DNA of 44,769 nucleotides from Bigelowiella natans CCMP2755 (Eukaryota; Cercozoa; Chlorarachniophyceae): assembly GCA_000320545.1 (NCBI GenBank), contig ADNK01001236.1, positions 1 to 44,769 on the forward strand. The letters run 5' to 3'. Shown one piece after another: positions 12,584-24,613 of this stretch. The position numbers and the translations under genes are program-made. Position 1 is the first letter of the stretch, and each line of letters opens with the position of its first letter. Under the pieces are notes generated by a model that made no database searches, had not been told where the DNA came from, and was given only the letters and a program-made list of their open reading frames with translations.

Positions 12584-14960
12584 CTCTTCACTACCGCAAG
12601 GCCACGCTCACAAATTAATCATACCCGTAAGATGGCAAATGGTCCTGATGATGGGGTAGACGGCGATGACGGGTGGAGGGGGAACGATTGAGGAAGTTCC
12701 TGGTGTATGAATCATGTCCCGAGACGCTTCTATGATGGTGAGGTCGCCGTTTGTGCATGAACTTCCTCTTCTTCCTCTTTTCCTTCTTAGTCCTTCTCCA
12801 GCGCCGTGCGTTGGTTTGGAACATATCATCGCGTCCATCTTCGTGGCGCTCCCCCCCCCCTTCTTTCTCTTCTTCTTCTTCTTCTTCTTCTTCTTCTCCG
12901 TCAACCTCCTCCCCAATACCCGTGGCGTAGAAGCCGCCATCGTCGCCTTCATCAGAGATAAACTGCTGTGCACACTCATCTGGAGCCCCTTCCAGCACCC
13001 TCACACCGCTCGCCAAGGCGATTTCTCTCCCTGATGCGGACGTCACGGCATCCCAAGTCTGATTGTTGCCGAAATAGGGGGGAGGGGGTGGGGGGGGGAG
13101 GCCGATATTAGTACTAGCATTATTGTCGTAGACTAATTTAGTAGTTTTGGTAGTAGGAGGTGTAGTTGCTTACGATTTTACCAAGAGCCATGGCATCTTC
13201 TTCTTCAAGAGACTCAGAGCATGAGTCACGAGGGGTATAACGTTGATGTTGACGTTGATGATGATGACGATGCACATGTTTTCGGTCGCTACCGCCGTTC
13301 TTAATCGGTGTTTCGTGCAGCGAGGAGCTGTCCTTTGCAGTAGGCGCCTTTGTTTTGGTGTCGTTGTTTTCCACTTTCGATGAAGAAACCGCAGCAGTAG
13401 TAGTAGCAGCAGCACCACCACCAGCCGTATCGTCAGCATCACCATTTGCTCTGCTAGGCTTGGTAATCTTGGGACTGAGGTGATTCTCCTTTTTCACGGT
13501 TTTCTTTTTTGCCGCTACTACCGCCTGGCCGCTGCTGCTCTTTCCAGGGATTTTCTTTTGAGCAGGAGAGCCAATGGAGGGGGCGGGGGCTGTATCAGGC
13601 ACGGTCGCAGTCTGATCTGCTGCAGCCATCCTCTCTGCAGATGGAGATGCTGGTATATTTAGAGATAGTGGTGGCTCTTTGCAGAGTCGCCCATGCGGCT
13701 GTTGTTGCTGCTTCTGGTCCTCTTCTTCCTCCTCCTCCTGCTTCTGGTGGCGTTGGGGCTGCTGCAAGAAGTTCCTCGTGGGGGTGATATTTCCACTGGC
13801 GTCCTTGTTGGGGGTGATGAAAGGATTGAAGACACGCTGCTGCTGCTGCTGCTGCTGTTGAAGCAGCAGCCCTCCTCGTGTACGGAGTGGATGTGAATTT
13901 GATCGGATGGGAACAGGGCAACTAACTGGCAGCCCAATCACCTGTGATTCGCTCTCGCGACGGGGTCGTCTTGCAGGGGGGGGGGACATTCCGAGTGAAA
14001 CAGTACGTGAAGCCCAACCCTCGTATAGACCATTTGGGTCCCGGCTCTTCGACCTGAAGTAGCCGCTAACATCTCCTCCCCCGCTCCCCCCCGCTTTCGT
14101 TTCTCCTTCCCCTGCTGCCAGTGCTGGTACTGGTGACGCCGTTGTCTTCGCGCTGGTCCCCCTGCCATCTACGAGAACGTTGCTGCGGAGTTGTTTCCAT
14201 ACATCACGCGAGGAAGAAGTTGGAGATCGAACGCCCTCCTTTTGCTGCTGCTGTTGGATGGACCCTACAGTCTGGTGAGAACGGGCAGATGGGCTGCTTG
14301 TCGTGACACCAGTGGCTTTGTTGTAGTCTCTTGCCCTTCTGGAGGAATGATACAGGACGGAAGTGCTGCTACGAGACATGCCATCATGACTTCTGCTGTT
14401 TCCGCCAATACGAAAACCTGGGGGTCCACGTAAGATGCCCGACCCCCTGGGAGAGGAGACAATGGGGGGCGAGGAGATGCGGCGCGTAAAGCTGTCCTGA
14501 AGGGTCCCTTCTTCCACCCCCCTGTCCTTCGTTTTCACCATATCGTCTGTACGGAACCCATTGAAGTCCTTCTGCAACTGCCTCAGTACCACCGTGTCAG
14601 CTTCTCGAATCGACCGAAGATGATGCTGCCCAACCAATCCGCCACCTGCAGAAGTCCCACGGCGTCGCTGTAGTTTCGCAGAGGAGACGAGCCTGCCCCC
14701 CCCCATCGTTCCCATGCTACCACTGCCGCTGCCTCCCATGGCTGCCGGGGGAGTCATTACGTTCCGCCGCGGTCCTGATAGTGTCGAATTCAAAGCTGAC
14801 CGCCTTGAGCTGGAGAGGGTCGATGATGAGGAACCCTGCAATGGCCTATGCTGAGCAGCATTTTGAGCTTGGAACGCCCCTTCATTTTCCCCGTACTTCG
14901 CGATAGTCTGATGAGAAGTAGCATAGTGGCTGGAAGGTGAGGCAAATCCTATCAATGTGG

Positions 14961-15002
<42 letters not shown>

Positions 15003-15361
15003 CGTTTCTCCTGCTTGCATTTGTTTGAATTACCTCCCTAATCGCAACCAACCATTTCTTGGCAACAAAAGATGAATCATTTACATCCGTGGGAACCTGA
15101 GATATTTAGTGGGATTTATTATCTCTTTCTCCCTCTCTTTCTCTCTTTCTCTCGCTATCTTGTGGATGCGTGTCGTAAATAAAACAAAGATTGCGCGGCC
15201 AAAATAGAATGACCTTGAGATTAATAAAAGCTCCGTTGCTAAGTCTCAAATTCAAATGGCGAGTTGTCTTTCCGGGTTTTACATCCAGAACCCCTTTCTT
15301 CATATCTACTACCTGAGAATATCAGAGTAGTGATTAATGCATCTACTCTCGCTCACTCTCT

Positions 15362-15399
<38 letters not shown>

Positions 15400-15774
15400 T
15401 CTTTATACTTATAAGTATATCATGCGTATATGTGTATGCGTATGTGCGTATGTGTGTGCGCGGGCGCGACTTTTGCATACGATCACTGGCGTAGTATGTT
15501 ACTACGATGGTACATCGAATAGATTGATATTTTTTGTGACACCATCGCATCCGACGTGGAGCCCGAGTCCACCCCCGTTTCCCTTTCCTTCCAAAACGTG
15601 AGCGTGTGCCGCTCAATACGGCACTGCCTCAATTTCCATTTGGTATCTCCTCCTTGAAAGCACACACATGCAAGGTTAAAACCTTCCCCACCTGGGAGAA
15701 AAGAAGCGAAAAGCCGAAATACCCGTTGAGGTGGGGAGCTTGATGTAAAGGGCACCTTCCATTACTTCCATCAT
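6945..15774 (-). CDS. Large multi-PH-domain protein with C-terminal membrane segment (gene model approximate)
   Basis: PH domains bind phosphoinositides or proteins and place their host protein at membranes. The start is well supported. ATG at 15774 opens EGALYIK and splices to an exon with KWKLRQCRIERHTLTFWKE (from about 15661), then to 15312-15214 and 15096-13175, which begins with the terminal PH helix KKWLVAIREVI. That 1.9-kb exon is otherwise Ser/Gln/Gly-rich disorder. Another exon starts at 13058. Further PH-like ends are LLFPTYSMRDEWLHLLTVV (about 11520-11580) and ILLLLSSETWSAREIWLNAI (about 7890), the latter preceded by GWFVVLAP and IPLSKVGRVV. A hydrophobic stretch FLPLMCLPLGMLLLSFALWV (about 7330) suggests membrane anchoring. 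The frame is interrupted by poly-Glu, poly-Ser, poly-Gln and dipeptide runs. It could be two tandem genes split near 8600-9300. No single known family was recognised. Confidence 0.5.
8823..8882. repeat. (AC)n(AG)n compound microsatellite
   Basis: Lies inside the PH-domain gene. On the gene's own strand it reads (CT)n(GT)n, the same order as the repeat in a CFAP52 intron at 29223-29276. Confidence 0.9.
11695..11732. repeat. (GT)n microsatellite
   Basis: Nineteen GT units in the PH-domain gene region, probably in an intron between two PH-coding exons. Confidence 0.9.
12539..12577. repeat. (TC)n microsatellite
   Basis: About nineteen TC units in a probable intron of the PH-domain gene. On the gene's strand it is a GA run. 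Confidence 0.9.
12869..12897. repeat. (TTC)n run encoding poly-Glu on the minus strand
   Basis: On the minus strand this gives a run of glutamate codons within an open exon of the PH-domain gene, so the repeat is probably translated. Confidence 0.75.
14963..14999. repeat. (GT)n run encoding a His-Thr dipeptide repeat
   Basis: Read on the minus strand this AC repeat stays in the open frame of the 13175-15096 exon and encodes alternating His and Thr, shortly after the terminal PH helix. A repeat-length change not divisible by three bases would break the frame, so the coding state here is notable. Confidence 0.8.
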
Positions 15775-16790
15775 GCAATGATTCTACGAGGTTTAAGCAG
15801 GTTGATGCCCTTCAACTTCGGCTCCAGTCATGGCATCCTCCGCTGGCAGAGCCAATCGGCGCTGGTGGTGCTTTTCCCTGGCAATGGGCCCTTCGAGGTT
15901 TGGTGTCGAATTTCGTTCCGACCGAATTTCTTTTATGATCATTGTCTTTGGTAAAAATCGGCATGTATTTTCGTCCCAAATTGCATCTGAGATTCAGAAG
16001 CGAGAACGATGATTTTTCTTGTCTGGGAAACAGGTTTTTGCATCATGCACTAGCTAGCAGCTAGCTAGTGTCTTGTCACACTTTGGAAGTGCAGTTTTTC
16101 ATCATTGTTCATTGTTCATTGTTCATTGCAAGATTGACCACGAGCGTTTCGCGTCTAATCAACATGTTGCTCACGCGTGGACGTTCGTGCGTGAAATTGA
16201 TCTGGAAATCGGTGGCTGCTAGCTGCGCTGCGGACGCTCTGCCGCAGCGCCCCAAACGTCAACCTGCATGATGTGCGACGCCATCACGCTGCATGGCGGT
16301 GGAAGTGCCTGAACGCACCCACAGCGCTGCGCAAAGTCTGCAACTTTCTTGAAACAAAAGCGATGCGATGAACGACCCCGCCACATCGTGACGACTGTGG
16401 CTGCACCCGCCGCCATGCCAGCATGCATGCACACGCATGTGCGTGCTGTCGTGATCTACACGCAGCTAGCAGAACTGCATGCACCTGCGTGCACTTGCAA
16501 GTTGTGGCCGATGCCATGCAAAACGCAAACGTCAGCGCCTCGTCAGCAAGTCGAAGAACGTGTGCATCAAACATCACATTGGAGTGTGCACACACTGGCC
16601 ATGCAAAGATTGCAGAGTGCATCGAATGATGACCAACACATGTAGCCGTGCAGGGGGGTGCTACTAACAACGAACACAATGCAAGATGAGATAAATGAAT
16701 GCCTCACCGATCTTCTGTGCAGAAATGCATCAGTAGGATTGTTGAAACTCACCATCTCTCACTCTGCTTTCCACAAGGGGTATGATTAAA
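15775..16790. other. Spacer between PH-domain gene start and AK7 end
   Basis: No supported gene. It contains the palindrome at 16048-16070, a short tandem of TTGTTCA units at about 16098-16126, and dense GCATGC/TGCATG words around 16420-16540. The side next to 15774 should hold the promoter of the PH-domain gene; I recognise no core element. Confidence 0.55.
16048..16070. repeat. Near-perfect palindrome built of CTAG words
   Basis: Arms CACTAGCTAGC and GCTAGCTAGTG are perfect reverse complements around a single central A. A related GCTA-repeat block lies at about 43603-43623. Confidence 0.85.
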
Positions 16791-19570
16791 TTAGCTAGTT
16801 GTTTTTCCTTCCTCTTTTACTTCCTCCTCAACCTTCTTTTCACTTTCATCGTCATTCTTCTTTTCACTTTCCACATTATCCGCTGTACTTTTCTTGTTAG
16901 CACTCGCATACTTGAAAAGGTATTCCGCCAGGAAATCCACTGGGTCTTCTGGCTGCACCTTACACACCTATTGAAATAGAGAACGAGTTTATGTACCTCT
17001 CTGATCTTTTCGAAGTTTAATCTAGCAAACCTGCAGCAGCCCTTTGGTTATTGGAGGGACAACATTCTTCATGAGGTACCTACGGTACCAAGCACAAAAA
17101 TTTATATGACAATTCGTCGTTGAGGCTCCTTTCCTTACTTTCTCAATGGCATTGAGTAGTTCTCGACAAGAGCTTGTTCCTCAAGAAGCAACTGAGTTGA
17201 GATATAAAATTTTACATACTAGTTTATTGAGCTGAACGTACGATTCCGTCCAAACCTGTTTCCTCCTTTCGGCATCCTCTTTCTCTGTCTCTTCTTTTTT
17301 CTTGACAACCTCTTCGGCTTTCTGTTTAGCATCAGCCTCCTGCAAGTAATGTTTAAACGTAATTAACGAAAAGGTTTGAAGTCTCATAACAACAATGAGG
17401 TGCTTAGGTTACAGTGCACACGTTAGCAGTACCGCTTTATTTTTTGTCTCTAAGATCTTGCTCTCACGCTTGGTCATTGCAGCGTAGGACTCTTCCTCGC
17501 CTGTGGAAAGATCCTTACAGATCGAGATACATCATACTCAGATGGTGTCCATATGTTCTCAGCATGTAATTTTCCACCTTGGGTTTGAACTTTTTGTCAA
17601 TGTATCTTGACACGGAGTCCGGTACATCGCTTTTCTCCTCGAATCCCAACTCCAGTATCGTGGAGCTCTTACGGAAGTATTCAAGAGGATCTGGAACAGA
17701 GTATGGATTACATTGAGAAACTTTGATTACAAAATAATGGCAGCACGTGCTTACTTTTTGTGACATCATCCTGAAGCTTCTCGAATTCTTCGGTCCGTGC
17801 CTTGAACCCCTCCTCGTCGTTATACGCAGCAATTACCTAAAGATTCCCCCACCATTTGTGAATCGACAACTTTTTTTTGAAATCAATGATGCGCCACCTT
17901 GTCCACAGGTATACTATGTATCCTTTTCTCGGCTTGTTCCACGCTGACATGCAAATCTATGATGACATTTGGGGTCTGCGGTTGGTCTACCACACCACTT
18001 CCGTTCTCATCTTTCGAGTCGTCTTTGGAGTCCGATTGAACAGTGAAAAGAGCCTGAAGAACACCATGATCTCTGTGAGAAAAATTCTCCAATTTCCTAA
18101 ACATGTCGAGTGTTATACCTCAGCTGCTTCATGGGTGGTCGGGAATCCATCTAGGACAAAGCCCTACATATTTTCCGAAGAAATTCAGCGTGGTGCTACC
18201 AGCGTATTCTATTATGAGTCACCTTATTCCTAAAGTGCGGAGTCGAGAGGGTTTTCTTAATGATATCCACCGACACTTCAGTGGGCACCATCGTTTCAGC
18301 GTCGGGGGCTTTAGCCTTTTTCGCAGCAGCACGTGCAGCCTCCACTTTTGCCTAGAAATTAACACTGTCAGATTTGCATGAATGAAAGAGGGTGGAAATG
18401 AATGCCACCTTGATTTCCTCGTCCTTCGACATTGCATCCTCGATGATTTCCTTCGTGTCCACGATCAGGATCTTATATTTTTCAGCCAACTTCTTTGCAA
18501 GGAATGTTTTCCCTGCACCAGGTCTTCCATGGATGAACACTTTGATAGTAGGATACAGCCCATTTACACTGGTGTATTCTTTGCAAACCCTACCCGCGTT
18601 TACAGCCAGACCATCTTTGCACTCCCACTTCATCCCCTTCGCCTCGAGGCCATTAACATACCCCAGCTCTATCGGTTTGTTGAACATCGCGGCCTCTAGA
18701 TTTCCCCATTTGCCGGTAAGCGCATCAATAGAATCCAGGGGCAATTGCTTGGTTTCTCCTGACCCCAGTATCTTCGATACTTCCTCTGCAATTTTCTTTG
18801 AATCTCCTTTTGAAGAATCGGTCGCGAGGATGTACGGACTCTCAGGAAATTCGCTTTGAATGTGGAATAATATTTTCGCAAGGTCCATTACGTGCAATGA
18901 GGGTAACACTCCCTTTGACTCGAGAAATTGGACAGGTTTGCAAAGAAATGCATCCCGGAAGTAAGAGAAGAGTCCTTCAGGACTTTTATCCTCTCCATTG
19001 CCATACAGAACTCCAGGAGCAACTATGCAAGGAGAAATCGTGCTTTCCTCGCTTGATTGGGCACAGGCTAAAATCTCATCTTCAAGAGTTTTGATAGCTT
19101 TATATTTGAAAGAGCACTCCCGTGTCTTGTAGTCGGTCTCCTTCAAAGAGCTACTGTTGGATTTATTCCACGATAGGAACGTTGAAACACCAACAACGTA
19201 GAGCGGAGTCTTGTTAACTTTAATTTCTAAAATAATGTCTTTTAGAACGGCAGCGATAATATGCGAGAGAAAAGGTGTAAATTACCTTTAACAGCACCCA
19301 AAAGTTCTTGTACATGTCCTCCATTACGCACAAGATCCACGACAATTAAAGATGCCTTGGAAAATATCCATATTAGTAAACATCGTGGGTGTTACGGATG
19401 ATTTCTTGCTTCACCTTGGCTACAGCACTTTTCAAGTCTAGGCCGGGTTTTGGTTTTAGAACGTTGTGCTTCAGGGCACGACATTGTTCCTCCACCGCAT
19501 TTCCGATGTAAGTATTGCAGTCCTGCCACCACGTAGAGTCAATTAGAACGTTGAACCCACCATCGCTCAT
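16791..19570 (-). CDS. AK7: Adenylate kinase 7, axonemal
   Basis: AK7 interconverts adenine nucleotides (ATP + AMP to 2 ADP) in the axoneme and is needed for normal cilia in animals. The start at 19570 opens MSDGGFNVLIDSTWW, the first strand of the N-terminal NAD-epimerase-like domain. The next exons carry PCIVAPGVLYGNGED and SLHVMDLAKILFHIQ (18352-19146), the typical AK7 domain order. The kinase P-loop is HGRPGAGKTFLAKKLAEKY at about 18480-18540. Later exons give FRKLENFSHRDHGVLQ (about 18100), FEEKSDVPDSVSRYIDKKF (about 17590-17650) and a Glu/Lys-rich coiled segment (about 17250-17340). The C-terminus VQPEDPVDFLAEYLFKYA is the Dpy-30 docking motif seen at the end of vertebrate AK7, followed by a charged tail and a stop at 16791-16793. 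Introns are short. It is divergent from the F-box/membrane gene, with 883 bp between the starts. Confidence 0.88.
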
Positions 19571-20453
19571 CTTGCAGCAGGTCGTAGCAGAGATGCAGGT
19601 GTGATTCGCGAGCTTCGGGGAAACACTAGTTTGCCAGTGGGAGTATGTGCCGTTTCCTCTGAGCCCAACTATCAGAAAATCGCATGCCTATTCAAACGGA
19701 AAAGAACTAAAAGTGTTGTCGCATAGCTGAAACCCCTTTCCAGATACTGGCTTTCGCAAGCGAAAAACCGCTTCCTGCGAATTTGGGAGATCCATAGCTC
19801 TGAAGTTGGGGTTTCCGATGATCTTTGATCAGCATGTCGTACGGAAAAGGTGTTATCCAATTATTCTGCCTGCATGGGCAAGAAATAATAGTGAAATTCA
19901 CGGTATGGAGCGCATTATTTCAGATATTTTGTAATTTTAGATACAGAGGGGGATGTGGACCGGGAAATCGATTCGATTCTTGCAAAAGAATGCCTCTCAT
20001 AAACCAAGAATAATTAGTCTAAATGATCTAGAAGTAGAACCTTGTGGTAGGTGCGAGCTTCATCATGGTACTTTTACTTTTTTGACAGCATTCTACTATA
20101 AAATACTAAAATTAGCCTACATTCAGAAAAATAATTCAGCAGAAAACATCATAGGTACATCTTGAGATCTCGGGGTGGTCGGCCCACGTCCGACCGATAT
20201 GGAACGAAGGCGAACCAAGTTAGGGCTCAGATGTGCATAGTTTGTTTCACAACCGCCCTCTGAATACATATCATTTTATCTTTAATGATCCCCTGTTAAG
20301 AAGAGCTGTTTTCTTTTTATTACCATCACTAAGAACACCAATTAGTTCGCACATTTAAGCAAGATCGTTCTTTGAAATCGTGGAGACAAGGAGATGTCAT
20401 AAGTCCCAGCAGCAAAGCTCACCCTAAGAACTGCATTCAAGCCAAAACCTACG
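19571..20453. promoter_or_regulatory. Divergent intergenic region between AK7 and the F-box/membrane gene
   Basis: Two start codons face away from each other across 883 bp, so both promoters should lie here. A small hairpin with GGTCGG/CCGACC arms is at about 20173-20191. I recognise no TATA box or ciliary RFX site. Confidence 0.4.
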
Positions 20454-21103
20454 ATGCTGGATTTTCGGCGAGTGTGGGATTCGAAATATGAACGCAAGCG
20501 CTCGCATCATCACTCTTCCGACCCATTTTTCCGCATCGGTCCTGATGCTCTCAGGATAATCTGCCAGATGTCCCGTCCTCGACAATTATGCGCGTAAGTG
20601 CACATATTTGCATCCAACGATGAACATGAAACATCCCTCATCGTCCTAATTTACACACTGCTGCCTCCCTCGCAAATATCCAGCCTCATGGTGGCTTCAC
20701 GTGCCTTCAAGGGCATCGCCGACAATACCCTCCTGTGGACATCATTTATAACGCAAGATTTCCCACTGATAACAGAGCAGCAGTTAAAATGGAGACTGAG
20801 TGGAACGAGTGCGAAGGTCGTCAATTTCACAGAGAAACCGCACCTTCATCTTCTTGCACGTGAAAGAATATGAGATTATTGGCACATCGTTTTTAGGAAT
20901 TCTATCTAGAGATGGCGTACGATGAGACCGGAAAGGATCTCGACTCTATCGATGAACCTGGAACTGACGAGTGCATTCTAGCAGGAAAGGTGGACCGATG
21001 AGCATATGCTATGTGAATTTGTACGATGTAATAATGCTATGATGGCGAAGGAAATAGCGAATTTCATCCTTTAGAAAAATGTGAAAGTAACTATTCAGAA
21101 TCG

Positions 21104-21187
<84 letters not shown>

Positions 21188-21731
21188 CGAAAGAATGGTC
21201 TATTGCTACCCTGCGATATGGCTGATGCCGTCAAAACCGTCGTTGTCTTCAGCGTGTGTGAAAACGTCTTTATATTTTGCTTTCTTCTGGTAGTTATGGC
21301 AATCGTATCATCTTCACATCATTCCCGTTCTGGTTCCATTGTTAACGCTGACCATTACGGCCCTGATTGTATCTCGTTTGGAGCATCAAGAAGCACATTC
21401 TCGAGCTGTCCAACGAGGTGTTCAGGCGTCAAATGTGGAGGCTTTGGTAGGGGATATCGACCACACCTGGGTATGTATATTGTTTTCAAAATCAGCATTT
21501 TTTATGAGGTTCGAATGTGAACCCCCCCAATGGTTTTTATTCTCCTGGGCGTGTTCTTTGTGCCGGACCGTCGCAGAACACAAAATTGTCGTTTTAAGAT
21601 AAACGGTTTTTACGATTTCGACCCGTCAATTTGGCGTGGTTTTCAATGAGAGGGAGAGGGAGGGAGAGAAAGAGAATGAGAGAGAGAGAGAGAGAAAGAT
21701 CCAGTACTTGAATACGCTGAATAATTTGCCG

Positions 21732-21767
<36 letters not shown>

Positions 21768-21942
21768 TTTTTCACCGTCATCTCATCGAATATCGTCTGT
21801 GTGCAGGTTGCTTTGCTCTGGTGGCTGCTCCTTCCAATCATGGGAAGCGGCGGCCTCTCCCTGTGGTATTTCCGAGTCTGGTGGAGGGACTTATACGAGG
21901 ACATCGCGGGGCCATTCAAGGTGATAAAAATGTAGTAGTAGC

Positions 21943-21982
<40 letters not shown>

Positions 21983-22200
21983 ATGGGGTTATTTCCACAT
22001 AAAAACGTTATATTCGGAAGTGGATAACAACGAACCGCCTGTTACGATGAATTTCGGGTCTGATGAAGCACGAACGGGCCTGCAGGTGCAGCAGAGCCCC
22101 CGTGAACCATCAGTTTTTACATTGTCAAATTCATTTCTCCTACCTTCCCCTTTGAGTTGTCGTCGCGAGTGGGGGTTTCATACACATACACACAAAGTAA

Positions 22201-22245
<45 letters not shown>

Positions 22246-22779
22246 TATATATCTGTATATATATTAAATAAATAAATGTTATCGATGGCCATCATCATTC
22301 AGTCTTTCGTCACGACCGTCCTCAACGACAACATTAGCGAGATGCAGTATTTATGTCCTGTTTGGATCCTAGTGCTCCTTGGTATCGGACTGCTTAGCTT
22401 GCGAGGTGTGTGCCCCCATCGCCCACTACAAAGGAGAAATAATATTAAAAGAAATTTATATATATTGGAGAAAAGAGTCCAAGAAATTGCGAGGCTATCA
22501 TTTCTGCTTCTCCTTGTTCTGCTGCTGTCGTCATCGTCATCATCATCATCATCATCGTCTCCTTCTTCCTCTTCTTCATCTTCTTCTATGGTTCTTTCTT
22601 TCAGTGTCCAATCTCGTGTTTAGCTTCTCTTATTGGTGGGTTACCTTCCCCCTCATGATAGCGCCAGCCTTGTTGCTGGGGTGGGCATTCCAGGTCGCCC
22701 TTCCTCCCTCGTCCCCCCACCTCCCCTCAAGCCTTCCTAGAAGACGTGATAACGTGAGACGCGTTTGTGTCTATGTGTG

Positions 22780-22820
<41 letters not shown>

Positions 22821-23075
22821 CTGCAAGGTTGCCTCCAATTGCGAGAATGTCTTCGATGTTATCTTTGCCGTGGGTGTGAGCATGTTCCTCACGATACCGC
22901 TTATCTCGTTCACGACGTTGCTCACCCTCTATCTGGTATATTTGTTAGGGATAGTGGTAGTAGGAGTAGTAGTCGTAGTAGTAGTAGTAGTAGTGGTAGT
23001 AGTTGTTGTGTTAGCAGTAGAAGTATGCGCGAAAGGGGTCTGCAGTAGCATGTTTTGGATTTTGGACAAGTCTCT

Positions 23076-23115
<40 letters not shown>

Positions 23116-24066
23116 TCTCTATTTCTCTTTCTTTTCCTCTTTTTCCTTACAGACACACACACACACACACACGCACACACGCCAACTTGCAAAATCCACC
23201 ACCATTGCTCCCTACGGTCATGCATAGAATGGAAACACGGACGAGGTGGATCCCATCGACATTATGGTTCCACTCTTCATCCTGGAGGGAGTGTTTCTCG
23301 TTGTGCTGTGCGGACTCTTCCTCAACAACGACACGAGAATGTCAGCGAAAGCAAATCAGAATGGCGAGGGGAGAGGGGAGAGGGGAGAGGGGGGGGGGGG
23401 GGGGGTAAATACGCGCGAGAACAGCGAGAATACGTTTTCCTACTCGACTCGGTTGCGTCGTCAACTCACAATACCTTAGATTTTAAAGGGGTCTTATTTT
23501 GTATTACGCTTACACAGACGGCATTTCTACGGCTTCAGCAGCTTCTGCGTTGTCATTCCTCTAATGATTTTCCAGGTCAATGCGCGTGTATGTATAGCTT
23601 CTTCTTGTAGATATTTAAAACATCAACTATTTCTCCTAAAAAAAAAAGAAATCTATTGAAAGCTAGGGCCCGCTACACGGCGCTAGGGGTCGTTGCGGAG
23701 CACAGCAATCTGCGATTTTATCCAATACCAGTGCAAGTCTTTTATGTTCCCGCTCATCATCGTCAATATATGGCGTTTGAAGGTGTTGCTCCTCTTTCGG
23801 GTCGAGAATAATTGGAGCTACGGGCTGACGTTCGCTCCTTGCTTCATTGGAGAGGTAAATCGGTTTTTACAGAACCCATTGCAAGACTCTCCCAGGGAGG
23901 AGATTGGTATCTTTTGCTGCGCGTGGCTTATCTTGCACATATATGGATTTTTCGGCAGGTTTTTCTCTTGACGTGTGGATGTCTCTGGACGGCGCGGGAC
24001 CTGAAGCTTATTACCCTTCCCAATGTAGGTTTTCGTAATTTGCTCTGCAAGATGATCCTTCTGTAG
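20454..24066 (+). CDS. F-box-like protein fused to a TMEM185-like polytopic membrane domain
   Basis: Exon 1 (20454-20593, ending at a GTAAGT donor) and exon 2 (from 20684) read DPFFRIGPDALRIICQM, LMVASRAFKGIADNTLLW and ITQDFPL, the spacing and Leu/Trp pattern of an F-box. Downstream short exons, each beginning or ending in a membrane segment, give IIPVLVPLLTLTITALIV (about 21320), ALLWWLLLPIMGSGG (about 21810), CPVWILVLLGIGLLSL (about 22355), FSYWWVTFPLMIAPALLLGW (about 22630), FAVGVSMFLTIPLISF (about 22870), DIMVPLFILEGVFLVVLC (about 23260), FCVVIPLMIF (about 23550), ENNWSYGLTFAPCFIG (about 23810) and VFLLTCGCLWTARDL (about 23960). The repeated W/F-P pattern inside helices resembles the TMEM185 family, which I infer rather than prove. 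The final stop at 24066 assumes the last donor-like GTAGGT is read through. Introns carry long TA, TAG, GT and CT repeats. Confidence 0.65.
21105..21179. repeat. (AC)n(TA)n compound microsatellite
   Basis: Intronic in the F-box/membrane gene. An AC run of about 34 bp is followed by about 40 bp of alternating TA. Confidence 0.9.
21734..21767. repeat. (ATC)n microsatellite
   Basis: Eleven ATC units in an intron of the F-box/membrane gene. Confidence 0.9.
21933..21983. repeat. (TAG)n microsatellite
   Basis: Imperfect TAG/TGG repeat just after the exon ending at about 21919. A second TAG repeat lies at about 22949-23010 in a later intron. In the original frame both would encode stops or Val/Ser runs, so they must be spliced out. 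Confidence 0.85.
22201..22243. repeat. (TA)n microsatellite
   Basis: Alternating AT tract in an intron of the F-box/membrane gene, shortly before the exon with CPVWILVLLGIGLLSL. Confidence 0.9.
22786..23111. repeat. Cluster of GT, TAG and TC microsatellites
   Basis: (GT)n at 22786-22817, (TAG)n at about 22949-23010 and (TC)n at 23079-23111 flank one membrane-segment exon (about 22825-22935). A further AC run is at about 23153-23172. Confidence 0.85.
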
Positions 24067-24375
24067 GTCGTAGGAGAGAAACCTCCTCTGACAAAATTTT
24101 GTGTGGCTCACCTCGTAATCGGTAGGATGTTGATGTACAAGACACGCCCGTAGACAGCATTCTCTAAGATATGTGCCCAACCAAGAGGGGGCCCGGATAG
24201 CTTGGTGAGTGCCAGGACTTGAGACTTTAGTAAATCTCATCATCTAATCATGTTTTATTTGGCATGGTTGCTTTTGGCCGTCTATTATAGAGAGCCGGAG
24301 GCGGCAGGGAAAGAGATATTGCATGCACGTATATGTCTACTAGTATGCACGCGACGTCGTCATGCATCTCATCGT

Positions 24376-24457
24376 ATGAGACGGATGTAATCATATGATT
24401 AAATCTTTAAATTCAATCGTCATCCTAATGTAGCTATGCAAAGCAGCGGCTGCAGCG
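24376..24457 (+). repeat. Dispersed repeat, copy 1 (diverged)
   Basis: Begins ATGAGACGGATGTAAT, then a T-rich middle and ATCGTCATCCTAATGTAGCT, ending AGCAGCGGCTGCAGCGC. It shares this order of blocks with the copies at 24535 and 32618 but is the most diverged. Confidence 0.7.
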
Positions 24458-24534
24458 CTTATGTGTTGTATCTATTGGTTTCTGCTTTTATGTGTTTTAT
24501 GCATGCAAAGGCTTCCATATCATACATAGCATAT

Positions 24535-24613
24535 ATGAGACGGATGTAATGAAGAATTAAATTTTTTCAATGGTCATCCTGATGTAGCTGTGCAATGCAG
24601 CGGCTACAGCGCC
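24535..24613 (+). repeat. Dispersed repeat, copy 2
   Basis: Begins ATGAGACGGATGTAATGAA, with core TTTTTTCAATGGTCATCCTG, then ATGTAGCTGTGCAATGCAG. The core matches copy 3 at 32618-32697 exactly over about 25 bases. GGATG and CATCC form short inverted arms. Confidence 0.8.

Noticed and set aside
16349-16667. His/Cys/Ala-rich frames on both strands
   Set aside because: They arise from dense GCATGC/TGCATG words; both strands and several frames are open at once, as expected of stop-poor spacer sequence.
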